Of a stretch of DNA of 64,000 bases, positions 42,696-53,384 are shown piece after piece. Position numbers and translations under genes: made by a program. This stretch comes from Fonsecaea monophora (Eukaryota > Ascomycota > Eurotiomycetes > Chaetothyriales > Herpotrichiellaceae), in NCBI RefSeq assembly GCF_001642475.1, contig NW_019174006.1:62001-126000 (forward strand). Direction: 5' to 3'. The stretch's first letter is position 1; each line of letters starts with the position of its first letter. Under the pieces are notes generated by a model. It worked only from the letters and a program-made list of their open reading frames with translations, did not search any database and had not been told where the DNA came from.

Positions 42696-44147
42696 ATGGC
42701 GTCGCCTTCTCGATCTCACAAGCTCAGCTTGGGGAAGGACTCACTGGGCGCCAGTACGTTTCTCGACGACCACCTTGAATACAAATCACGCCAAACAGGA
42801 CCCTCGGCGAGTATCGATGGAGTTCTGGAGCAACCACCTCGAGTTCCCCGAAGCGTCGTTTCGAACCTTTCTCTCTCGAGCGCGTCGAGAAGATCCATCA
42901 GTGCCATCCCCCCTTCACCGATAGTGGCTCAAGAGAGTGGAACTATTTACACAATATCCCACACCAATTGTGTTCCTGAGGTTGGTGATCCGGCAAGACT
43001 TGTCGCGACCATCTTCTACAACTCGAGTGCACCGCGACATCCCCATATCCACCCAGATCAATCTCCCCCAGCCAGACCGACAGATCCAATACCGGTTCCC
43101 GAGATTGCTGAAGGCTCCGCGCCGACAACAAGCATCTCAGAATATCCTCTGGAGCCGCCTGCACCTGAACCTGAACCTCTTGATCATCTGTACGGTGCCT
43201 ACATATCTCAACTATGCTTGACCCATTTCCTCTCTACACTTGACAGTCTTCTGGTGCACAACACTCCTGAGGAAAGGCAACTGACTTCTTCCCACCGATG
43301 TCTGGCACCGGATCCATTCAAACCGAGAGTAATGGAGGTTACCTTTAGCCCTCCTCCAAACCCCGAATACTTGCCGTTTTCTCTCATCTCCAAGCACGAA
43401 TCGATCTATAAATTCGAAAGAGAATGGAATTGCGAGGTCATTCTGCAGCCCTCCAATGTCTTCCGTCGACACAAACGTCTTTGCGTCTTTGACATGGACT
43501 CCACCCTCATCTGTCAGGAAGTGATTGACGAGATCGCCGCCTTTGTGGGCGTCAAAGACAAAGTTGCTGCTATTACCGAGCGCGCCATGAACGGAGAACT
43601 CGACTTTGCTGCATCTCTAAAAGCAAGAGTAGCGTTGCTGAAGGGTGTGCCAAGCGACGTATTTGAACGGCTCAAGCCCAAAATTGTCATCACCCCAGGG
43701 GCGAAAGAGTTGTGCAAATGCCTGAAAAGACTCGGTTTCACTCTTGCTGTCTTCAGTGGTGGATTCCAGCCTCTCGCGAATTGGCTTGCTGGGGAACTGG
43801 GGCTCGACCATGCGTTTGCGAATCACCTTGCGGTTGACCCCGACTCCAGCACACTGACTGGAGAACTCGAATCTGCGTACCCAATCGTTGACTCTCAACA
43901 CAAGCGTAACTTGTTGATAAGCTTAGCAGCCAACAAAGGAATTCCTCTTGTTCAGACAATGGCGGTCGGGGATGGCGCGAATGACATTCCCATGCTCAAG
44001 ACGGCTGGTCTGGGTGTGGCATGGAAAGCCAAATCCAAGGTCCAAATGGAAGCTCCTGCCCGCCTGAATATTGGTGAGAGCATGCTGGACTTGGCCTACT
44101 TGTTGGGTTTGTCCAAGGAAGAAATCGACCAGCTTTTACGGGACTAG
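42696..44147 (+). CDS. SER2: Phosphoserine phosphatase
   Basis: This HAD-superfamily enzyme performs the last step of the phosphorylated serine pathway, phosphoserine to serine. The single exon encodes 483 residues from the ATG at 42696; the open frame starts at TTG 42651. The C-terminal 225 residues form the catalytic domain. The nucleophile motif is FDMDSTL (D266, with D268 as acid/base), followed by VFSGGF (motif II Ser), a Lys-bearing segment and GDGANDIPML (motif IV). The first 260 residues are longer than in yeast Ser2 (309 in total). They contain a proline-rich low-complexity part and FKPRVMEVTFSPPPN, which may derive from an ACT-like regulatory domain. It is divergent from the PAPS reductase gene; serine and sulfide join in cysteine synthesis. 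Confidence 0.94.
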   Translation: MASPSRSHKLSLGKDSLGASTFLDDHLEYKSRQTGPSASIDGVLEQPPRVPRSVVSNLSLSSASRRSISAIPPSPIVAQESGTIYTISHTNCVPEVGDPARLVATIFYNSSAPRHPHIHPDQSPPARPTDPIPVPEIAEGSAPTTSISEYPLEPPAPEPEPLDHLYGAYISQLCLTHFLSTLDSLLVHNTPEERQLTSSHRCLAPDPFKPRVMEVTFSPPPNPEYLPFSLISKHESIYKFEREWNCEVILQPSNVFRRHKRLCVFDMDSTLICQEVIDEIAAFVGVKDKVAAITERAMNGELDFAASLKARVALLKGVPSDVFERLKPKIVITPGAKELCKCLKRLGFTLAVFSGGFQPLANWLAGELGLDHAFANHLAVDPDSSTLTGELESAYPIVDSQHKRNLLISLAANKGIPLVQTMAVGDGANDIPMLKTAGLGVAWKAKSKVQMEAPARLNIGESMLDLAYLLGLSKEEIDQLLRD

Positions 44148-45162
44148 ATGGCGGTTCCAAAGAGGGTTGATGACGGGTATCAACGATGGATAGATAGTGT
44201 GGGAAGAGTGCACTTTATTGGCCAGCGCTTCAGCGAGTATCTGTTGGGTGAAGACTATCATCTGTTTCCGAGACTGCTGCATGGGAGAGGGCAGGTGCTT
44301 TGTGAGGAGAGCAGCTCCAGCTTTCAAGTATGTATTTGCTGCTTGGAGACGGAGTGGCTACGAGAAGACAAGAAATGAGAGCATGTCCTGTCGAAGAACG
44401 ATATCATGAAACTGGTACCAAACAGCACAGCACGACTTTCCTCTGTGTTCCCTTCTCTGTTGTCCCCCTTTCCATCAATTTTTGAAGATGAATAGCTTAG
44501 GAAGAGGGTGGGCGAGTGAGAGTGGATGGGAGATCCAAAGTGCCACCTCCCTCCCCCCCCCCTCCCCTTCTTAACACGGTGGAACTACTATAGGTACCGG
44601 AGTACGTAGTCGAACTCGAACTCGAACTTGGTGTTATGAAACGACTCAATTCTATCATATCCTCAATCGGATTGGCGCAGAAGAAACAAGAAGAATACAA
44701 GAACAAAAGGAAAAGGAAAAGAAAGAAAGTCTTGTGCATGCATGTGAATCAAGTCTACCTTGGTCCGTACCATACCATACGTGTGGCAAAGTAAAGCGTT
44801 GTTGGCTCAAAACATAGGTACCCAGCCAGCCAGCCAGTAATTTTTGTCTTCCAGCACTCAAAAAACCTCATACAAGAAGCTTCACCGCGAATAGTACGAC
44901 ATTAAAGAAACGCTCGTTGGTATACACACACGTAGCCAAGATGCTGTCGCCTCATTTGACGCCCGCTGGTATTTCCAACAGTAGCTGTCCCGACCAAATC
45001 CTGTGACATCCCTCGACGTTTCGATATGGAGCCTCAGATAGTGCCAGGGAGAAATTCATCTTCATCTTCAAACGGATATCCCAATGCCGTTTACGACATC
45101 ATGGCTTTGCAAACAATGGTACGTACCGGCCGCATCCGGGCTCACATCACTCTTCATCCCGA
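44148..45162. other. Convergent intergenic region
   Basis: This is the 3' flanks of the + strand phosphatase and the - strand EGF-domain gene. A C-rich run lies at 44548-44570, followed by GGTACCGGAGTACG-like simple sequence near 44593. No gene was recognised. Confidence 0.55.
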
Positions 45163-47571
45163 CTATGAACCCTCTTTTCCACCCACGACCTGTCCATCGC
45201 CCTCGATAATGGTGAATTTGTCAAAGTTTGCCGTGAGTGCTAAGCTTTCAAATCCAACGTCCACCTTGTCGGATGTGGCGTTGCCCTTTGTCTGCTGAGC
45301 GAAGAACGAGTCTATGCGCTGCTGGGCGTTGACGGCTGCAGTCATGCCTTGAGACTCTTGGAGGACGAAGAGAACGACAACTTTGGCAAAGTCGAGCTTC
45401 TCGCTACTGATGGCTGTCGAGGAAGGTTCGGAGGCACCAGTGCTCGTTGTAGATGGCGATTGTGACGCCGTTGTTGTGGCCGAACCAGCGTCGGTCGTTG
45501 TAGTCGCGCTCGTGACAGACGAGGTCCCAGTGACTACAGCTTCTGTTGGGCTGACTGGCCCTACAATTGGTGAGCTCGCTTGGAAGACAATCCCATTAGA
45601 AGTCGAAGTTCCTGCGTCGCCACCATCCTGTCTCCTTTCGAGAGATGATCCTGAGCAGGTTGGTTCTGCACGCGCAGTTACTTGAGGTAGATGAGGCTTG
45701 TTGATCACATGCGGATTGGGCTCAAAGCCAGGTAGCATGATGAATCGTCTCGTCCTCCTTGTTCCCAGGTTTGGAACACTTGAGTTGAAGTCCACTAGAG
45801 AATTTTCACCTGTACATGACAGATTGTGGGACGAGAAAAGTGATAATATCGTCGAGATGTTGAGAGCGATGTCGAACCGCGTCTGTGCATCCGAAAGCGT
45901 TGGGAGGATCGAGAGCCCCATTGTTGCATTTTTGTACTCGTTATCCCCGTCATTCAACGTAATGGTCATACAATCCCCTGTGTTTTCCGACGTTTCACAC
46001 TGGCTCCCGGTAAACCCGTTGGAGCAGACACAGACGCAAGCGTCGTTGCTCACTATGCTGGTGCCCCCATTGCGACAAGGATGACTGGCAGCACAGTTGC
46101 TGAGGCTGGCAGATCGGTGTTGTTTTGGTACAAGGATTAGGAATATGGGTATTAATACAGCGGCGGCAATGAGAATGATGATGACAACAAGGACGATGAT
46201 GAAGATAGGTAATGACAGGCCGCAGCACTTCCGCCGTTGTTTTGTGCGGTGGCTTTTGGACAGATCGGTGGTTGAGGCGTAGCCATCGCCCTTTTCACCT
46301 AATGGCCACAGCGTATCTCGCTTCGTCGGGGTACCACCTATAGCTGGAGCAGGGAAAGCTGACAGCATGTCGGACATGGTCGAATGACGATTGTTAGGGC
46401 CCAGCTTTTCACCACTACCCCACATGTCCAACATGCCCAATCGGCTTGCAGTCTTTCCTCTGTCGAGATTGGCAGCAAGCTTTGTTGCCCGTCTGATCAA
46501 ATCTGCCAGACTGGTTGTACTGCCGCGACTCTCGGCTTCCCTGACAGCATCCATGTCCAACCGAGGCGGTCTTCGATTGGCAGGGATCTTGTCACTCATC
46601 GCCGGCTGCTCAATACCCAAGCCAAGCAGATTGTTGGTAGATTTCTGGGAATGTGACGAGGCAGGGGTCTGGGTAAGAAGCATTCCAGAAGAGATTGTGT
46701 TCGGAGATTTGGGAGTCTGTAGATATTCTTTATCCGCCGAGGTAGAGGACGGGGATGTGTCAAATGGCATCCTAACAGGAGTGTGACTGCGCGAGACAGG
46801 AGTACCCGCACGCGACCCGATATGTTGGGTACCCATACCAGCAGCCACCGCTGCACTAAGGGCTTCCATAGTCGCTTTGGGGTTGATGTGGGTGGGGGGA
46901 GCAGGAAATTCCTCTGGGATATTCTGCTCGATCTGACTGTCTCGATTCCTGATAGTAGTAAGGGCTGGCTTGGCTCGTTTCCCGAGGCTTGCTTGCCGCA
47001 CGACTTGTGGCATTGGATCTGGCGAACCGGCTAGGTCTGATTCATCATCATATTCATCTGGATCACCCGGATAGAACCGCTCCTCCGGGCCTAGAGCTTC
47101 ACTTTCAGCATAAACAGAACCTGAATAGCGTTTGGACGTTGGGGTTGGGAATCCTCTTGATCTCGATCCGGGTGTTGTTCCGGGGGTAGCATATTCGTCA
47201 GCTACTGATGACATGTAGGATTGATGCATATTGTACTTGCGACCTGGCGACTGCGAAGGGTCATGTCTGATTCTTCCTGAAGATGGAGGTATTGGTGGAG
47301 CAATAGGGAATCGGAAATTCTGCACCAGAATTCCATTCCCTGTAGGTTTCTGCTGCTGCTGGCGAGAAGAACTGTCAAACCTGACAGGAGGAGGACCAGT
47401 GCCAACGCCGGCGGGCACTTGGCGGGCACTTAACTTGACATTCGGGGGTACTCTCACTGATGGATGTGGAGGAAACTGTTGGTATTGCGAAGGTTGAGCA
47501 TAGTTAGGTTTGGAGTAGTGAAAGCGGGCTTCATGACTGGGTTGTGGCTGTTGAGTCTGGTAGGGATCCAT
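45163..47571 (-). CDS. Single-pass membrane protein with extracellular EGF-like domain
   Basis: The single exon encodes 802 residues. No signal peptide is present. Residues 1-440 are hydrophilic, Pro/Ser/Gln-rich and disordered-looking, with repeated SPSRS-type motifs. A strongly hydrophobic segment of about 28 residues near 450-480 (PIFIIVLVVIIILIAAAVLI) is preceded by basic residues and CC, suggesting a type II orientation with the C-terminus outside. Directly after it lies a six-cysteine EGF-like unit, CAASHPCRNGG followed by CVCSNGFTGSQC, with the usual hydroxyl and Gly positions. The roughly 280 residues that follow contain N-glycosylation sites (NAT, NIS, NLS, NSS) and a Ser/Thr-rich part near 670-735. 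It is probably a cell-surface or wall-sensing protein of a conserved filamentous-fungal family; function is unknown. Expression is likely from the 3.1-kb upstream region. Confidence 0.82.
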   Translation of the reverse strand: MDPYQTQQPQPSHEARFHYSKPNYAQPSQYQQFPPHPSVRVPPNVKLSARQVPAGVGTGPPPVRFDSSSRQQQQKPTGNGILVQNFRFPIAPPIPPSSGRIRHDPSQSPGRKYNMHQSYMSSVADEYATPGTTPGSRSRGFPTPTSKRYSGSVYAESEALGPEERFYPGDPDEYDDESDLAGSPDPMPQVVRQASLGKRAKPALTTIRNRDSQIEQNIPEEFPAPPTHINPKATMEALSAAVAAGMGTQHIGSRAGTPVSRSHTPVRMPFDTSPSSTSADKEYLQTPKSPNTISSGMLLTQTPASSHSQKSTNNLLGLGIEQPAMSDKIPANRRPPRLDMDAVREAESRGSTTSLADLIRRATKLAANLDRGKTASRLGMLDMWGSGEKLGPNNRHSTMSDMLSAFPAPAIGGTPTKRDTLWPLGEKGDGYASTTDLSKSHRTKQRRKCCGLSLPIFIIVLVVIIILIAAAVLIPIFLILVPKQHRSASLSNCAASHPCRNGGTSIVSNDACVCVCSNGFTGSQCETSENTGDCMTITLNDGDNEYKNATMGLSILPTLSDAQTRFDIALNISTILSLFSSHNLSCTGENSLVDFNSSVPNLGTRRTRRFIMLPGFEPNPHVINKPHLPQVTARAEPTCSGSSLERRQDGGDAGTSTSNGIVFQASSPIVGPVSPTEAVVTGTSSVTSATTTTDAGSATTTASQSPSTTSTGASEPSSTAISSEKLDFAKVVVLFVLQESQGMTAAVNAQQRIDSFFAQQTKGNATSDKVDVGFESLALTANFDKFTIIEGDGQVVGGKEGS

Positions 47572-50500
47572 GGCAGCTATTGCTTCGTATCTAGACCTCG
47601 ATGGTGATTTGGGGTAAATTCAAGCGTGTTGGACTCCTTTGCCGCGTTTCAGCAGGACTTGGAGTTCTTCCAGGCTTTAGAAGTATGTAGGCATGTTCCT
47701 GACATGCGTGAGGAATTCAGAGAAGTTGACGGTGGCGCTGTATGTGACAAGTCTGTAGAAATGTCCGTTCGTGCAAGAAGACAAGACTACTCCCATTATG
47801 TCAGTATGCTCGACAAGGCATTCACCGTCCACTAGATCGTCTCCGGGAGCACTCTCGCTACATGACAAGGCTCGTCCGAACCCTTCGAGAATCGGCTTTT
47901 GTGCTCATGAAGCCGCGTACCTTGTGTGATCTGCTCTATCAATGTCTGGCCGCCTTCCTGCGCTCCTGCGCTTCCTTCTTGCGGAGTTGGTCGGATGTGC
48001 GGGAGTCAATGGATGGTTCGAGCGCCAGATCTCGCTGACTTGGGTTACGAATGGGCTGGGGAGAGGCTCAACCTAGGTGGATAGGCCGCAAAACTGGTTG
48101 CGAGGTGTGTGTCGGTGAAAATAAAGGCACAAAGAAGTTGCAGGCACCTGTCCGCGATGGATCGGATGAAGAGAAATCGAGCGCGATAAAACGAGCGAAG
48201 AGGTGAACGAATGTGTGGCACTTGTGCGTAAGGAGCGACGGGGAGAATTGCTCTGCAATGGAGAAATAGCAATCTAGGTATCTAGCGAAAAGAAGAGTCG
48301 ATAGACATGCACCGAATCAGGCTGAACGAGCACAGAGTGACCTGAGAGAGGACAAAGACGAGATTGAGAAGGAGCGGAAAGCACGACCACAGGACGGCGA
48401 GCGAATGAACGGAAACCAACGTGTGGGAGAAAAGGTGATACAACAAGTGAGAGAGAAGCCGTGTCAGGAGGTTTGAAGCTGGTGCCAGCAGCGCAGACGA
48501 TGCAGGCTGGTGACAAGGCAGTGCCTGGTACCTGGCTAACGGGCAGCGAATGGGGCGAGGCCTCGGTATCTCGCAGCCGATGAGGGGCCCTGGAGGCTTA
48601 TTACGGTTGGGGCTATTCTTTATGGAGAATTAGCTTGCCCAGGCACAGGCACCTTATTGGCCTTTTGGGGGCTAGTTTAAACACGTTCGCCTGCAGACCC
48701 TTGAGCCGTTGCAGCCCGTTGCTCCACCTTCAAAACTCGGCTAGACAAGGACCAGGGCGCAGTTCTGAAACACCAGCCTGCCGTCCATGCGAAGTGTCCT
48801 GTTCCTTATTCCTTGTTCCTTGTTCCTGTTCCTGCATGGAAACAATCTCAGAATCCTTGGTGTGATCCTAGATATGTCGGCGACGAATCATGCAACTCAT
48901 CCGAGAAACTTATTATCTGACAGGACCCTCGAACTTTCCGTCACAATCTTGATGCTGGCAAGGCTGTTCCCGAACACATTTGATCTTGGTCTACGAGGCC
49001 TACCCCAGAGTCGTCAAACCAGATGTCGATCGCACATGGGCCAGGGTGAAGGCTGAAAGGTATCGATGGATGTCAAGGGGCAAATAATAGTGGTGGCTTA
49101 GACCAATGACAAAATGGTGGCTATCGAAGGCTTGCTATCCGTGAGACATCCATTGAGTCTTGTACTGAGTACGATTACCGAGTACCTACACTGTCTTGCC
49201 TGTAGGAGGAGGTACGAGGTACATACTCCATTGTTCTTCGACACTGGTGGCTCTCTACATATCTACCTATGTACATACTTATATTCAAGACTTTGAGTCA
49301 GAACAAGCCTCGATCTGGCGAGTCAGATGCGTGGTCCATCGATGTGGCTGCTCTTTAGTGCCATGAATGGCGTGTCGCTGCGCGGGACTGAGATAATAAT
49401 ACGAGCATTGACAGGGCTAGTGAGGCTGCGATCCCGTAATTTATTAATTAATATCCGCAAGCCCACCGTGTCATGGCGCTCATTGTGCCTGCGCTCGCCG
49501 CTCGTGCTCCATCTTCGTCACACTCCGTGAGGTACTCGTACATAGTACTCGGTACATACGTCTGGACGCAATACACTCTGCAAAGTAACAGTGGGGAGGT
49601 TGTCAAATTAGATAGTCTACAATCCTCTTTCTCCATGGGTACCTATATATGGGCGAGTAGAAGGTACTACTTCCTCCTTCATGTAAAATAGACCCCGGCC
49701 TGTTCTGACACCCATCTCCACCCTCACCACTTGATCAAGATCAACCCAATCTCCATTGCGATGATCTCATATCCACCCCTCTATCGCTGTGCAAGGATTT
49801 ATTCTTGAGCAGTGTGGCAGTTCGTGTACCTAGTATCCCACGAGTTCTCGAGTGTTGTGCTAAACCAATACTCAACTTTGGTGTTGTCTCTTCTTCATGT
49901 CACATCATAAGCGCGCACATTGTAGATGGGCATATTGAGGTATCTCCCTGCTCCAGCGACAAACCTCGCCAACATACTACATGCCCTGCTTTTATGCACC
50001 ATAGGCCACACTATTGAGCAAGTTCTCGGGTTCGATATACATAGATCAAGCAACACCTGGAGCGGGTTGCGGCTAACGGCTTCCGATCTGGCGAATGAGG
50101 CTAATGCCTAATTCTAGGTACCATATCTCACGATGTTGCCTCGCTTGCCCTGTGCTGCAAAGATGGTTTAATGTGCATGGGACTGAGCCAACTTGTACTG
50201 CCTCATGTTGTTGTGTGGTACAATGACCTTTGTGTGCGCAGCTAGTCTTGGGCTTCCTGCGGCCTGGCCTGGCAGTCTCAAGTGCTGGATCGATTGCCAT
50301 GTACCAACCATGCCGCAGTTTGATCATACAAAGCACCTTCAAATTTTGCCAACATGACCAACACTCCTTTCAGTGTCTCTTCATCATGTTGACTGCGATC
50401 GCTCTTCCCGTCAATCAAGTATGCCGGTTGCCAAAGACACGCGGCTGCCAGGGCTTGAGCCATGGACCTTCCCTTCCAACCTGTGTCATGGCATGACTTG

Positions 50501-50669
50501 TCAACATCTCCCTTGACCTTGTCCCGAGACCTATTCACGCCTCCGTCTCCTTCTCTTCATTGTCTGCCTTTGGCTGCAGATGTCCGCTCCTTGTCTTTGG
50601 GTACTTCTTTTGAGGTCGAATTGAGTTTGGGTGTTATTGCATCTCTTTCCTCTGAACCCCTTCCTCGGT
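47572..50669. other. Three-kilobase divergent intergenic region
   Basis: This separates the - strand EGF-domain gene from the next + strand gene. It has a TTCCTTG repeat at about 48800-48832 and several GTAC/GAGTACC words between 49160 and 49690. No open frame has convincing coding features, and no RNA gene was identified. Confidence 0.5.
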
Positions 50670-53095
50670 ATGGATCATTCACCTGGCTCTTTGCCGTCCA
50701 GCGACTCTTCAGGCAGGTCAACGCATTCTGGTTATCCTCCTGGGACTCCAAAGCGTAAGCGATATCCGCCTCGAGCTCATCAGGTCGAGACGAGAACCTG
50801 CATCTTACACTGTACTAATCAGTAGTCCTTGCAGCACCAATAGATCCTCCTCGGCGGCGGTCCTCCTTATTCTTTTCTAGAGTCTTACACCCTTCGCTTT
50901 CCTCGAGAACATCTGAAGGACATAACAAAGACGTTGGCGAAAACCAGAAGCCCTTCCCAGACGCAGTATTGCCTAACACGGGTCGGAAAAGAATCCAACC
51001 AGGCTCAACAAGGTCGAAAGTCATACCTGGTCACGTTGGACAAATGCAAAAGCTCATTCAAAGTGCGAAAGCTTCATTCCGCCTTGACGCCCGGTTCGCT
51101 GCCTCTCCAGTTGGCTCTATTGATTCTAGATTACCCCCAGGTCCTGAGAAGCGGGACACTTCTAATGTCAACCCTGGTCTTGTGGGAGCTACTAAGAAAG
51201 AAGGCTTAGAGACATCTTCCAAGGATTGGAGGTACTCTAGAGCCCCAAAGTCTGTTGCTGAATTTGACACGGATGTCAGAGAACCTTTCCCTGAAGGATC
51301 TCCACAGCTTCCAGATTTGCTCTCAGTTGAGATGGACCATTGCAAGGTGTTGGCTGCTGAGCCTCCCAGCAGCGGATTTACTTCGCCTGTCGATAAGGGA
51401 GATTTCTCGCTTCCCCTCAAGGATTCGCCCAATTTTTCCTCATCTCCCGTATTGCAAGTGTCGAGGATGTCAGCCGACGATCACGGCGACTTATCTCCCG
51501 CAGGACGTCTATCCATCACTGACTTGGAGCGGCCATTGACCCAACTTCGCGTGAGTGCTGACTATGAAATGGATATCGGTTCAGGAGAAGAGTCACCCGT
51601 CGTCAGTCATCTCCAACGGAAGTCAATAGACGCAGACGGACAGTACAGAGAGTCGCAAGCCGGTGCAGAGGACAGATTTGTTCTGTCTCCGACCGTGAGA
51701 AAAGCAGCAGACTCGGCGAAGCGGAAGCGCGTAATATTTAGCGACATCTTTCCCAAACCCCCAACGCACAGAGGCAGTGATGGCACTGCATCCTCTTCAA
51801 AGAGATCACAGCATACAGATGGCAAACCATGTCCGGATCCTCGTCTGCATACCCGTGGGCCGACGGTATTATGCCCTGATCCGACTGCTCACTTCAAATC
51901 CCCAACACCCAATGGACTTGGACATCATAACACCACCCTACCTTCGAATGTACAGGGGAGGTGTGAACGCCAGCACGGCGCTCCTCCAGGATTTGGTAAC
52001 CCGCCCCTCCCTTTCAACCGCGCCACTGCGACAGGCAGTCCAATGCCATTGTTGAAAGCCAGATCACCAGCAGTCCCCCCCAGAGCAATGACCCACAGTC
52101 CATGGTATCCTCCGCAAAAATTCACCCAGCCTCGATCTCAACTTCCTATCCATAAGCACCGGAGTCGGCGACATGTTGGTACTGGATCGGAGCATTTCGA
52201 GCCTGGTTGGTATTATGCTGAGAGCCCTTACCAATCCACAAGGCCGGGACCTCCAATGTACTCTTTCTCAACAGCAGCAGCCAAAGTTGTCGGACAAGAC
52301 CCAGCTCCTGATTCTAGGATTCGAGATTCGTACAGAACAGATACTCTCACACCACTGGCAAGACCTGCTTGTCGATTCAGGAAAAATGGCATCAATGCTC
52401 TTGCCAGCGCTCGTGGAGTCGGTAAGCACTACGGCGGGCCTTCATACCTTTCGAGGCCCCCTCAGCGTCGCATGCAGCCTCGGAGGTCACGTTTGCCGAA
52501 CAATCTGCAGTTCAGAAGCAGCCCACCAAGATGTTTGGCGGAATCTGCACCAGACCCGCAACGAAAAAAGAGGTCGAGAGACACCGAGACGCCCACAAGT
52601 GAGATCCTCGAAGACCAAATAGCAACGGAATCAATTGACCCAAAACTGAGACTGGAAGAAGGCGAAGAAGTCATCGAAGTCGACGAAGAGACTCAGGCAG
52701 CTGTCCGTATGGGCCTGTTCGGTGCTCCGGACGCAGCAGCTAGCCATGACACTGGAAAAGGTATGAAGGAGCTCAGCCCACACGTCGGGGTCTGGCGAAA
52801 GGGCACACGACCTTCTGTTAGCAGGAAGAAACGGCGGCCTAGTTACTGGGACGCAGATTTAGAGGAGGTGATGCGAAGTCCCGCAGCAAGGCACGTGGGC
52901 TCGTCACCAATCAAAAAGGACGATGTAAGATCTGAGCGAGCTGGGGTTGAATTCCATGCCGACAAGGAGAATCAGCTGCTGCTGACCGACGAATCACTCG
53001 AAGATGAGTCGACCATGGCAGAAGGACCGACTGTTTTGAAAGAGGACGCGTCGATGAAAGACCAGGGATTAAGTGGCGTTATTTCCCATTACTGA
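50670..53095 (+). CDS. Large low-complexity protein of unknown function
   Basis: Two exons, 50670-50754 and 50823-53095, give 785 residues. The ATG at 50670 begins MDHSPGSLPSS. The intron has a GTAAGC donor and an ACTAATCAG branch/acceptor, and restores frame to LVLAAPIDPPRRR. The long second exon lacks an early ATG in its own frame, supporting the splice. The protein is rich in Ser, Pro and Arg with no recognised domain. More ordered-looking parts lie near the C-terminus: LRLEEGEEVIEVDEETQAAV, ELSPHVGVWRKG and RRPSYWDADLEEVM, which look like short conserved interaction motifs. Basic clusters (KRKR, RKKRSR) suggest a nuclear protein. I do not recognise the family. Confidence 0.68.
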
Positions 53096-53384
53096 TAAGG
53101 TGAGCTGCGAGCTGCGATGGTTGATGGCTGGAGTCAAATACATACTGGGATTCGATTGGTATAATATTAATCCGTAGTGGTACTATCGGAATGTACCGCC
53201 ATGCAGGCCTACAATCTGACATTCATTCCTGACCAGTCACTTTGATAAGATCGCACATGGCTTGGTAGAAGCTGTCTTCATAGGAGCCGAAGCTCCCCTC
53301 GGTGCCTCATCCTCGCTTCGGGGCGTTGCAGAGAAGCCAGCCGGTGCCTTGTTTTGGGCCCTAACATGGTGCAAGAAGACATGG

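Noticed and set aside
47626..47835. Plus-strand frame of 69 codons upstream of the EGF-domain gene
   Set aside because: No family features; it lies in the leader/promoter of the opposite-strand gene.
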